From: an uncultured Christensenellaceae bacterium
GTDB taxonomy: Bacteria > Bacillota > Clostridia > Christensenellales > UBA1242
DNA length: 35,243 nt
Direction: 5' to 3'
Assembly (NCBI GenBank): GCA_910587225.1
Contig: CAJULT010000012.1
Coordinates: 1-35,243 of the forward strand
Below are positions 14,389 through 21,661 of this stretch, one piece after another (positions within the stretch are counted from its first letter, which is position 1; each line of letters starts with the position of its first letter). Under the pieces are notes generated by a model. The model was given only the letters and a program-made list of their open reading frames with translations. It had not been told where the DNA came from and ran no database searches. A program made the translations under genes and the position numbers.

Positions 14389-14925
14389 ATGGACGAAAAA
14401 GAGCAGGCAAAATTAAAGCATGAAAAAATGAAAAAAGGATTAAAAATAGGCGGCTTTGTTTTATTAGGCTTAGGCGCAGTATTTGCAATAATTGGTTTTA
14501 TTGATTTCTTTTCTGTATTTAATTCCATGAGCGGAATGCCAAGACTATTTTGGTGTTTGTTTATTGGTCTGCCTATGCTCGGGGTTGGTGCAATGTTGTT
14601 GTCATTGGGGTATAAGCGAGAAGTGCTGAGTTATGGAGCTAAAGAAGTTATTCCTGTAATTAATGAAGTAACTGAGGATATTAAACCTGCTGTTAAGAAT
14701 GTTACTGAGGCTATCGGTGGGGCTGTTGGAAGTGTTGTTAGAGGAGTGAAAGACGGGCTTGACGGCTCAGGCAAAGCCTGCCCAAATTGTGGAAAGGTTT
14801 ATAAAAAAGCTCATAAATTTTGCCCAAATTGTGGGTATAACTATGTAAAAGTTTGCTCAGGATGCGGACAAGAAGTGACTGGAGAAGATAAGTTTTGCGC
14901 AAATTGTGGCAAAAAGTTGGACTAA
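14389..14925 (+). CDS. Membrane protein with two C-terminal zinc ribbons
   Basis: This is a 178-residue protein of unknown function. Residues 1-18 are charged. Two membrane segments follow at about 19-38 and 53-74, then a helical linker with AIGGAVGSVVRGV (about 108-120). The C-terminus carries two CxxC...CxxC zinc ribbons: C131, C134, C145, C148 and C156, C159, C170, C173. By the positive-inside rule the ribbons would be cytoplasmic. Proteins of this layout are common in Firmicutes, but no activity can be assigned. It has its own promoter and a good ribosome site (AAGGAGAG). Confidence 0.85.
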   Translation: MDEKEQAKLKHEKMKKGLKIGGFVLLGLGAVFAIIGFIDFFSVFNSMSGMPRLFWCLFIGLPMLGVGAMLLSLGYKREVLSYGAKEVIPVINEVTEDIKPAVKNVTEAIGGAVGSVVRGVKDGLDGSGKACPNCGKVYKKAHKFCPNCGYNYVKVCSGCGQEVTGEDKFCANCGKKLD

Positions 14926-14930
14926 AATCC

Positions 14931-14959
14931 TTTACAAATTGCAATATTTATGGTATACT
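14931..14959 (+). promoter_or_regulatory. Promoter of rpoZ
   Basis: TTTACA (14931-14936), a 17-bp spacer and TATACT (14954-14959) with an extended -10 TG at 14951-14952. It lies directly after the zinc-ribbon gene, with no terminator between. Confidence 0.8.
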
Positions 14960-14990
14960 CAAACAGAATTTAATTTAGAGGTGACTTATT

Positions 14991-15188
14991 ATGATGATTG
15001 AACCATCTATCGACACACTTGTTTCAAAAACTGGCGGAAACCGTTATGTGCTTTGCACTATTATTTCAAAGCGTGCGAAGGAAATAGAAAGCGTTAAAAG
15101 ACTTGAACTTGCTGATCAAGATCGTAAAGCTATCAGCCTTGCTTGTGAAGAGATTGCAAGCGGCAAAGTTAAACCTAGCGCATTTTAA
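14991..15188 (+). CDS. rpoZ: RNA polymerase omega subunit
   Basis: Omega helps fold and hold the beta-prime subunit of RNA polymerase. The protein has 65 residues, a short but normal Gram-positive omega. It begins MMIEPSIDTLVSKTGGNRY, and the conserved stretches are VLCTIISKRAKEI and KAISLACEEIASGKV. The second ATG (14994) is an equally possible start. Firmicutes usually have rpoZ between gmk and coaBC ahead of priA; here only rpoZ remains next to priA. Confidence 0.9.
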   Translation: MMIEPSIDTLVSKTGGNRYVLCTIISKRAKEIESVKRLELADQDRKAISLACEEIASGKVKPSAF

Positions 15189-15241
15189 TGACAATATGAA
15201 AAATTTGTGATATAATTCTATCGTAAAGCGATAGAATTTTT
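15188..15241 (+). promoter_or_regulatory. Overlapping priA promoter and rpoZ terminator
   Basis: ATGACA (15188-15193) begins on the last base of the rpoZ stop and is 17 bp from TATAAT (15211-15216), which has an extended -10 TG. The last bases of this -10 are also the left arm of a terminator hairpin: ATTCTATCG (15215-15223) with CGATAGAAT (15229-15237), then a T run to 15241. The same DNA can therefore end rpoZ transcripts and start priA transcripts. A transcript starting near 15223 would lack most of the left arm and so escape termination. Confidence 0.7.
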
Positions 15242-15256
15242 CATTTTAGGAGGAAA

Positions 15257-17428
15257 ATGTACGCATCTGTAATCATTGACCAAGACGCAAAAGCGATTGA
15301 TAGAGTTTTTGAGTATATCGTGCCAGATGGGACGCGCGTTTGTGCTGGAATGAGAGTTGTTGTTCCATTTGGGGCAAGAGTTGTCCAGGGGTTTGTGATT
15401 GAAATAAAACATGATTGCAGCTATGATCCTTCTAAACTAAAAAAGATAATTTCATGTCCAGAAGATTTTGCGGTTATCAAACCCGAAATGCTTGAGCTTA
15501 TGAAGTTTATGGCCGATAAAAATCATCTTAAACTTGCATCTGTGTTAAGACTATTTTTACCAAGTGAAATGCGGGAGGGAAAGGTTCGCGAATTGTTCGC
15601 AACTTCTTGCAGTCTTTATGAGGGGGAGATTTCGCTTTCAAAAGCAGCCGTAAAGCAGCAGGAGATTGTAAACTATTTAAGGGAAGTTGGAAGCGAAAAG
15701 CTGACTACTTTAAATGAAAAATTTGGCGCAGGTGCTGTTAAAGCTTTATTTGATAAGGGCTTTATTATCAAAGAAAAAGTCCAGCTTGTGCGTAGTCCTA
15801 TGTCTAGTGTGGGACAAGATAAAAAAATTACATTAAATCCTGCTCAGCAAAAAGTTTTAGATACCGTGTGCGAAGAGGGTGTTTATCTTTTGCATGGTGT
15901 GACGGGCAGTGGAAAAACCGAAGTATACATGCACCTTATTGACCGCGAACTTGAAAACGGGAAAAATGCGATAATGCTCGTGCCTGAAATTTCACTTACC
16001 CCACAAATCATGGCAAACTTTAAGGCTCGCTTTGGCGACAAAGTGGCTCTTCTTCACAGCGGACTTTCGGCAGGCGAACGCTTTGATGAGTGGAAAAGAC
16101 TTTACAGCGGGCAGGCGAGAATTGCTATTGGAGCGCGCTCGGCGATTTTTGCACCACTTGACAATTTAGGAATAATTATTCTTGATGAAGAGCATGATTC
16201 GAGTTATACTAGCGAGTCTAACCCTCGTTACTTTACTGCAGACATTGCAAAGTTTAGGGCGAAGTATAATAAAGCTAAACTTCTTTTAGGCAGTGCAACG
16301 CCTAGTGTGGAAAGTTATAAAAAGGCAAAAGAGGGCGAGTATAAACTTTTGGAACTTCCTATCCGTGCCAATGGTAGAGAAATGCCAAAGATTCAAATTG
16401 TGGATATGATAGGCGAAATTAGAGCGGGCAATAGCGGGATGTTTTCATCGCAGCTTCTTGCGGACCTTGCAAAAGTTGTAAACGACAAAAAGCAGGCAAT
16501 GATATTTATTAACCGAAGAGGTTACTCCTCTTTTATGCGTTGTCGCGATTGCGGTTATATTGCAAAGTGTACAGACTGTGATGTTAGCTTAGTTTATCAT
16601 CGCGAAGACAACCGACTTAAATGTCACTACTGTGGCAAACAGTTTAAAGTGCCTGACAGGTGTCCATCCTGCGGTAGTGAAAATATCAAACATGGTGCGG
16701 TGGGAACTGAAAGGGTGGTAAGCGAACTTAAAGCTCTTTTCCCTGGTGTTAAGATTTTGAGAATGGATAACGACACCACCTCTTCTAAGAATGCTCACCA
16801 AAAAATTTTGGATGAATTTAAAAATTCTCTTCCTGCAATTTTGGTAGGGACGCAGATGATTGCCAAAGGTCACGACTTTGAAAATGTAGTGCTTGTAGGA
16901 ATTGTGGACGCAGATCAGAGTTTGTATCAAACAGATTATCGTTCTACCGAGCGCACCTTTTCGCTTATCACGCAGGTGGCGGGTAGAGCTGGGCGAAGTG
17001 AGGATGAAGGCAAAGTTGTGCTTCAAACTTATGCGCCCCGTCATTATGCATACAAGTTTGCAGCAAATTATGATTATAAAGGATTTTATAAAAAAGAGGA
17101 GAATATACGCCAGACTGCATCTTTTCCACCTTTTTCACGCATAATTCGTGTACTTTTTGCGGACAGTGATGAAAATTATGTGCGCGACACTTTGAAAGTG
17201 TGCTATAATGAAGCAAGACTACTCAAAGAAAAATACGCGGGGCAGATTATATATATGGATGCTATGAAGTCGCCGATTAAGCGTATGCAAAACAAATATC
17301 GTTATCAAATTTTAATGAGAGTAAAACTAGATAGAGCGGACGAGATTGAAAAAGAATTATTTGAGATTTGCGATAAAGCTTGCAAAAATAGTGTATTCTT
17401 TGAAGTTAATCCGCAAAACTTATCCTAA
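15257..17428 (+). CDS. priA: Primosomal helicase PriA
   Basis: PriA recognises stalled forks and restarts replication by loading the replicative helicase. The protein has 723 residues. The N-terminal 3'-DNA-binding domain begins MYASVIIDQDAK. Walker A GVTGSGKT is at about 214-221 and Walker B DEEH at 310-313. The eight zinc-binding cysteines start at C429 (CRDCG, CTDC, CHYCG, CPSCG). The helicase C motifs (QMIAKGHDF and QVAGRAGR) follow. Start: ATG after AGGAGG. It heads the priA-def-fmt-rlmN-rsgA-rpe run and def follows after 9 bp. Confidence 0.97.
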   Translation: MYASVIIDQDAKAIDRVFEYIVPDGTRVCAGMRVVVPFGARVVQGFVIEIKHDCSYDPSKLKKIISCPEDFAVIKPEMLELMKFMADKNHLKLASVLRLFLPSEMREGKVRELFATSCSLYEGEISLSKAAVKQQEIVNYLREVGSEKLTTLNEKFGAGAVKALFDKGFIIKEKVQLVRSPMSSVGQDKKITLNPAQQKVLDTVCEEGVYLLHGVTGSGKTEVYMHLIDRELENGKNAIMLVPEISLTPQIMANFKARFGDKVALLHSGLSAGERFDEWKRLYSGQARIAIGARSAIFAPLDNLGIIILDEEHDSSYTSESNPRYFTADIAKFRAKYNKAKLLLGSATPSVESYKKAKEGEYKLLELPIRANGREMPKIQIVDMIGEIRAGNSGMFSSQLLADLAKVVNDKKQAMIFINRRGYSSFMRCRDCGYIAKCTDCDVSLVYHREDNRLKCHYCGKQFKVPDRCPSCGSENIKHGAVGTERVVSELKALFPGVKILRMDNDTTSSKNAHQKILDEFKNSLPAILVGTQMIAKGHDFENVVLVGIVDADQSLYQTDYRSTERTFSLITQVAGRAGRSEDEGKVVLQTYAPRHYAYKFAANYDYKGFYKKEENIRQTASFPPFSRIIRVLFADSDENYVRDTLKVCYNEARLLKEKYAGQIIYMDAMKSPIKRMQNKYRYQILMRVKLDRADEIEKELFEICDKACKNSVFFEVNPQNLS

Positions 17429-17437
17429 GGAGGAAGT

Positions 17438-17908
17438 ATGGCAATAAGAAAAGTTGTAAAGGAGGGGGACGAACTTTTGCGCAAAAAAAGCAAACCTGTA
17501 AAAACTTTTGATAGGGAGCTATGGAACCTTTTAGATGATATGTGGGACACAATGTACGCAAACGATGGTATGGGGCTAGCTGCTGTTCAGGTAGGCATAC
17601 TTCGCCGCGCTATTGTAATTGACGTTAATGGACTTAAAGCTGAACTTATCAATCCGGAAATTTATTATGAGGAAGGCGAGGACATTGACGAGGAAGGCTG
17701 TCTTAGCGTAGTTGGCTTCAACGGCAATGTTAAAAGACCATATAAGATTAAGGTGCGTGCGTTTGATAGATATGGCTTTCCGTTTGCGCTTGAGGGGGAG
17801 AAATATCTTGCCCGCTGCGTTTGTCATGAGTGTGATCACCTTGAAGGCATTTTATATATTGATAAGTGTGATAATAGAAACGAATATTTTAAGCGCAGGA
17901 GAAAGTAA
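17438..17908 (+). CDS. def: Peptide deformylase
   Basis: The enzyme removes the formyl group from N-terminal formylmethionine. The protein has 156 residues. Motif 1 is GMGLAAVQ (44-51), motif 2 is EGCLS with metal ligand C88, and motif 3 is HECDH with ligands H130 and H134 and catalytic E131. All essential residues are present. AAGGAGG lies before the ATG. Its stop directly abuts the fmt start, which pairs the deformylase with the enzyme that adds the formyl group. Confidence 0.97.
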   Translation: MAIRKVVKEGDELLRKKSKPVKTFDRELWNLLDDMWDTMYANDGMGLAAVQVGILRRAIVIDVNGLKAELINPEIYYEEGEDIDEEGCLSVVGFNGNVKRPYKIKVRAFDRYGFPFALEGEKYLARCVCHECDHLEGILYIDKCDNRNEYFKRRRK

Positions 17909-18820
17909 ATGAAGATTTTATTTCTAGGAAGTCCACTTTTTTCCAAGATTGTGTTAGAAAGACTAATTTTATCTTCTCATGAAGTTGTGGGAGTGGTAAC
18001 GCAGCCGGATAGGCCTTCTGGGCGAGGACATAAACTCCTGCCGACTGAAATTAAAAAATTTGCTGTTGAAAGGGGTTTGCCTGTTTATCAGTTTGAAAAG
18101 ATAAGTCAAAACATGGATGCGATAAGAGAGATAGAATATGATTATGCTCTCACAGCTTCCTTTGGGCAGATACTTCCGCAGGCGTTTTTAGACTATAGGC
18201 CTTGTCTAAATGTTCACCCGTCAATGCTGCCAAAGTATAGAGGTGCTACGCCTATTCAGACAGCGCTACTTAATGGTGATACTTCGACCGGCGTGACTAT
18301 TATGAGAACTGTTAAGGCAATGGATGCAGGAGATATAGCAATGCAAGAAGAGGCTGAAATTTATCCTGACGATAATTATGAAACTTTGATGGTAAGGCTT
18401 GCAAAGCAGGGTGCTGAAATGGCGGTAAAAGTTTTTGACCTTGTGGAGAGCGGAAGGGCAAAGTTTATCCCGCAAGATGATGAAAAAGCCACTTTTGTGA
18501 AAATGATTTCAAAAGAGGATGGCTATCTTGATTTTAATCAGACCGCTGAAACTCTTGTTAATAGAGTGAGGGCGCTTGCGTCAAATCCCGGTTGTTACTT
18601 TTATCTAGGAGAAGATAAAATCAAAGTAGGAAGCGCTAAGGCGGCGGAGTTTGCGCTTAAACCTTTTGAGATTGCCAAGATTAAAAAGCGCTTTGTTATT
18701 GGTTGCGCTGATGGTGCATTCGAGATTTTAAGCTGTCAAGCACCCGGGGGAAAGATGCTACGGGCTATTGACTTTTTAAATGGTTACAGCTTAGAAGGTA
18801 GCGAGGTGGTGCGTGCTTAG
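17909..18820 (+). CDS. fmt: Methionyl-tRNA formyltransferase
   Basis: The enzyme formylates initiator Met-tRNA using 10-formyl-tetrahydrofolate. The protein has 303 residues. It begins MKILFLGSPLFSKIVLERL and carries the catalytic region HPSMLPKYRGATPIQ (about residue 108 onwards) with GVTIM. A C-terminal domain ends GYSLEGSEVV. Its ribosome site (AGGAGA) lies inside the end of def, so the two are probably coupled. The last 8 bases overlap rlmN. Confidence 0.97.
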   Translation: MKILFLGSPLFSKIVLERLILSSHEVVGVVTQPDRPSGRGHKLLPTEIKKFAVERGLPVYQFEKISQNMDAIREIEYDYALTASFGQILPQAFLDYRPCLNVHPSMLPKYRGATPIQTALLNGDTSTGVTIMRTVKAMDAGDIAMQEEAEIYPDDNYETLMVRLAKQGAEMAVKVFDLVESGRAKFIPQDDEKATFVKMISKEDGYLDFNQTAETLVNRVRALASNPGCYFYLGEDKIKVGSAKAAEFALKPFEIAKIKKRFVIGCADGAFEILSCQAPGGKMLRAIDFLNGYSLEGSEVVRA

Positions 18821-19841
18821 CGACCTTACATTAACTGAAATTAGAGAATATGTAAAGGAAAAAGGATTGCCTGCTTTTCGAGGCAATCAGATTTTTGATG
18901 CGATTTATGCAGGCAAAAGTTTGCAGGAAGTGTCAAATTTGCCTCAAAACATAAAAAATGAAATTGAGAATGACTATCCAGCTTATAAAATTGCAAATAT
19001 GTTTGAAGGCAAGGACGGCACTAGAAAATACATAATCCAATTCGCTGATGGTGAAATTGTGGAATGTGTACTTATGAAATACAAGTATGGAAACACTCTT
19101 TGCATTTCAACTCAAGTTGGTTGCCGTATGGGCTGCAAATTCTGTGCCTCCACTTTGAATGGGTTAAAAAGAAATTTAACCGCTGGCGAAATGCTAGGGC
19201 AGATACTTCTTATTAACCGCGATATTGGTGGCAACAAGACCGAACGCAAAATTACAAACGTGGTACTTATGGGAAGCGGTGAGCCGCTTGACAATTATGA
19301 CAACGACATTAAGTTTTTGAAATTGGTTTCAAGTGGGGACGGAATAAACATTAGCGAAAGAAATATATCACTTTCTACCTGCGGACTTGTTGACAAAATA
19401 TACAAGCTGGCAGAAGAAGATTTATCAATAACTTTAACTATTTCTCTTCATGCACCGAATGATGAAATAAGACGCCAGACGATGCCTATTGCAAATAAGT
19501 TTTCTATCGAGGGAATATTAAAGGCCTGCGACTACTGGATACAAAAAACGGGTAGACGCGTGGCAGTAGAGTATACTCTGATTAAGGGTGTGAATGACAA
19601 GCCTGAGCATGCAAAGACCCTTATTAATATATTTAAGAATAAGTTATATCATATAAATATAATTCCTCTCAATTATGTAAAGGAGCGCGATCTTGCCGCA
19701 GCTAGCAGGCAGGAAGCATACTCTTTTGCGGGACTGCTCACTAAGGGCGGACTTTCTGCAACAGTTAGACGAACTATGGGTGAAGATATTGGCGGGGCAT
19801 GCGGTCAACTTCGCAACACTCTTTTAGGGGAGGCAAAATGA
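18813..19841 (+). CDS. rlmN: 23S rRNA/tRNA adenine-C2 methyltransferase RlmN
   Basis: RlmN is a radical-SAM enzyme that methylates A2503 of 23S rRNA, and A37 in some tRNAs. The protein has 342 residues. The iron-sulfur cluster motif is C104xxxC108xxC111 (CRMGCKFC), followed by GSGEPLDN. The C-terminal catalytic cysteine is in GGACGQL. It uses a GTG start overlapping fmt by 8 bases. Its TGA overlaps the rsgA start. The rsmB gene often found just before it is absent. Confidence 0.96.
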   Translation: MLSDLTLTEIREYVKEKGLPAFRGNQIFDAIYAGKSLQEVSNLPQNIKNEIENDYPAYKIANMFEGKDGTRKYIIQFADGEIVECVLMKYKYGNTLCISTQVGCRMGCKFCASTLNGLKRNLTAGEMLGQILLINRDIGGNKTERKITNVVLMGSGEPLDNYDNDIKFLKLVSSGDGINISERNISLSTCGLVDKIYKLAEEDLSITLTISLHAPNDEIRRQTMPIANKFSIEGILKACDYWIQKTGRRVAVEYTLIKGVNDKPEHAKTLINIFKNKLYHINIIPLNYVKERDLAAASRQEAYSFAGLLTKGGLSATVRRTMGEDIGGACGQLRNTLLGEAK

Positions 19842-20665
19842 AAGGACTGATAACTAAAAAAAATGCAGGGCTATTTGAAGTTGACTATGGAGAAAGAGTA
19901 CAAAACTTAAAAGCGCTTGGCAATGTGAAAAAACAGGGACTTTATGTTGGTGACTATGTTGAAGCGGATGAGGTCATTACAAAGATATACCCTCGCAAAA
20001 ATATTTTGATTAGACCGCCGCTTGCTAACCTTGATAGGTTATTTATAGTCATAGCGTCAGCGCCAAAACCTGACCTTGTGCTAGTTGATAAGCTTATAAT
20101 CTATGCTGTAATAAAAGGTATTGAACCTTTAATTGTAGTCAATAAAACAGATTTGGGACAGGAGCTAGCAAGCCAAATTAAACAGATTTATTCGCCTCAT
20201 TATAAAATTATTTTAACCAGCGCCTTAGAAAATGCGTCAGAGCTTAGAGCAGAAATTAAAGGTCTTTGTGCTTTCTGTGGACAGAGTGCTGTTGGCAAAA
20301 GCAGTTTAATTAACGCACTGCTTGGAGAGCATGTAACCGAAGTTGGCGATCTATCTAAAAAGGTAGAGCGGGGCAAGCAGACCACTCGCATGACAAGGTT
20401 ATATAAATTTGAAAACGGATACCTTGCCGATACTGCCGGTTTTTCGCTTTTAGATGCTGCTCTTACCTTGCCCGTAGGCAAAGCAGAGCTTGGGAAATAC
20501 TATCCAGACTTTCTTGCTTTTATTGAGAAATGCAAATTTCGCACCTGCACTCATGAAAACGGAAAGGACTGCGGGGTAATAAAAGCTGTTAAAGACGTAC
20601 AAATTTCTTTGACAAGATACCAAAATTATCTTAAAATATTAGAAGAAATAAAGGAGAAAAGATGA
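19838..20665 (+). CDS. rsgA: Ribosome small-subunit GTPase RsgA
   Basis: RsgA is a circularly permuted GTPase that checks late 30S maturation. The protein has 275 residues from the ATG at 19838, which overlaps the rlmN stop (ATGA) and follows GGGGAGG. An in-frame start further upstream would sit inside rlmN and is unlikely. An OB fold is followed by G4 (VVNKTDLG), then G1 (GQSAVGKSS at 148-156) and G3 (DTAGF). The C-terminal zinc site is CKFRTCTHENGKDC. The prpC and prkC genes that often precede it are not here. Confidence 0.96.
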   Translation: MKGLITKKNAGLFEVDYGERVQNLKALGNVKKQGLYVGDYVEADEVITKIYPRKNILIRPPLANLDRLFIVIASAPKPDLVLVDKLIIYAVIKGIEPLIVVNKTDLGQELASQIKQIYSPHYKIILTSALENASELRAEIKGLCAFCGQSAVGKSSLINALLGEHVTEVGDLSKKVERGKQTTRMTRLYKFENGYLADTAGFSLLDAALTLPVGKAELGKYYPDFLAFIEKCKFRTCTHENGKDCGVIKAVKDVQISLTRYQNYLKILEEIKEKR

Positions 20666-21327
20666 AAAGAAATGTTGCAATTTCGGTTTCAACCGATCCT
20701 GTGCATGAGCTTGATGAAGTTGTAGATTATGCTAAAAGCCTTCAAGGACAAGCTGACTTTATTCATTGCGATATTATGGATGGTAAATTTGTACCAAATA
20801 AAACCTATGATGAGCAGGTGGTAGAGAGCATTAATCAAAGCTGTCTGACTATGCTAGATGTTCACCTTATGGTTAGTGAGCCGCTTGGCAAGATTGAAAG
20901 TTATGTGAGAGCGGGGGCAAATATACTTACTATTCACTATGAAGCATTTGAAGATAAAGAGCAGCTTGTAAAAGCGCTTAAACTTATCCGCAAATGTGGC
21001 GGACTTGTCGGGCTTTCTATTAAACCAGAAACTCCTTTTGCGGAAGTAAAGCTTTATTGTTATGATATTGACCTTATTCTTGTTATGGGAGTAGAACCCG
21101 GATCAAGTGGGCAAAAGTTACTTCCTCGCACAATAGAAAGAATAAAAAAGATTGCCTCGTTTAGACAGGCAAACTCTCTTAATTTTAAGATAGAAGTAGA
21201 CGGGGGAGTAAATCCAGAAAATGCACCTATGCTAATTGACGCCGGTGCTGATATGCTGGTTAGTGGCAGTTATGTCTACAAAGCTCGCGACCGTGTAAGT
21301 GCGATTGAAACTTTGCGCGGGTTATAA
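20662..21327 (+). CDS. rpe: Ribulose-phosphate 3-epimerase family protein
   Basis: This 221-residue TIM barrel interconverts ribulose-5-phosphate and xylulose-5-phosphate in the pentose phosphate pathway. The metal ligands of the family are seen in HCDIMDG, DVHLMV and VDGGVN. The phosphate loop reads MGVEPGSSGQ in place of the common VNPGFGGQ, and NKTYDEQ replaces the usual NITFGP. It is a divergent member, and a related sugar-phosphate epimerase activity is possible. It follows rsgA with a 4-base overlap, the usual Firmicutes order. It runs 6 bases into the opposing veg gene. Confidence 0.88.
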   Translation: MKRNVAISVSTDPVHELDEVVDYAKSLQGQADFIHCDIMDGKFVPNKTYDEQVVESINQSCLTMLDVHLMVSEPLGKIESYVRAGANILTIHYEAFEDKEQLVKALKLIRKCGGLVGLSIKPETPFAEVKLYCYDIDLILVMGVEPGSSGQKLLPRTIERIKKIASFRQANSLNFKIEVDGGVNPENAPMLIDAGADMLVSGSYVYKARDRVSAIETLRGL

Positions 21328-21546
21328 AAATCTAACATTACCGCAAAGTACATCAAAATATGAAAAAGTTTGAAGCGGCTCCTGGGGCGGCTTTACAGTA
21401 AAAACACTTGGATAGACATCTTTTATCACTCCGCTGATGGTGTCTATCTTTTTTCTACCTCTATTTACATTCATCTCAACTTCCCGCCCTTTAAGTGCGG
21501 AAATTTTTTGTTTTACTTCATCAAGACCTAAATTTATTTTTCTCAC
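21322..21546 (-). CDS. veg: Veg protein
   Basis: Veg is a small, highly expressed Firmicutes protein. In Bacillus it is reported to promote biofilm formation and is linked to spore outgrowth; its biochemical role is unclear. The protein has 74 residues, beginning MRKINLGLDEVKQKISALKG and carrying GREVEMNVNRGRKK and a FTVK segment. It uses a GTG start preceded by GGAGG. Its end overlaps the rpe stop tail to tail, with no terminator between. Confidence 0.9.
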   Translation of the reverse strand: MRKINLGLDEVKQKISALKGREVEMNVNRGRKKIDTISGVIKDVYPSVFTVKPPQEPLQTFSYFDVLCGNVRFL

Positions 21547-21565
21547 TATTCCTCCAAGTTAATAA

Positions 21566-21593
21566 ATACTAGACAAAATTAAAAATTTTTAAA
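21566..21593 (-). promoter_or_regulatory. Possible promoter of veg
   Basis: On the minus strand, TTTAAA (21593-21588) is 16 bp from TAGTAT (21571-21566), about 20 bp before the start codon. The region is very AT-rich, so chance matches are likely. Confidence 0.35.
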
Positions 21594-21600
21594 CATGTTA

Positions 21601-21630
21601 GTCATATTTGAGACTTTCCGCGAGTAGAAT
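21601..21630 (+). promoter_or_regulatory. Possible SigE-like sporulation promoter of the SPOCS gene
   Basis: GTCATATT (21601-21608) resembles the -35 box of mother-cell sigma-E promoters. Fourteen bases later AGTAGAAT (21623-21630) matches 5 of 8 positions of the CATACAAT -10 box. The assignment fits a coat-assembly gene but rests on a weak -10. Confidence 0.35.
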
Positions 21631-21661
21631 ACTTGCGTATTGAAATGTAAGGGGGAATAAC

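Noticed and set aside
16589..17044. 151-residue open frame on the minus strand
   Set aside because: It is opposite the conserved helicase and zinc region of priA. No start signals are present.
19799..19837. Longer N-terminus for rsgA
   Set aside because: It would overlap rlmN by more than 40 bases. The ATG at 19838 has GGGGAGG and forms the ATGA junction typical of this operon.
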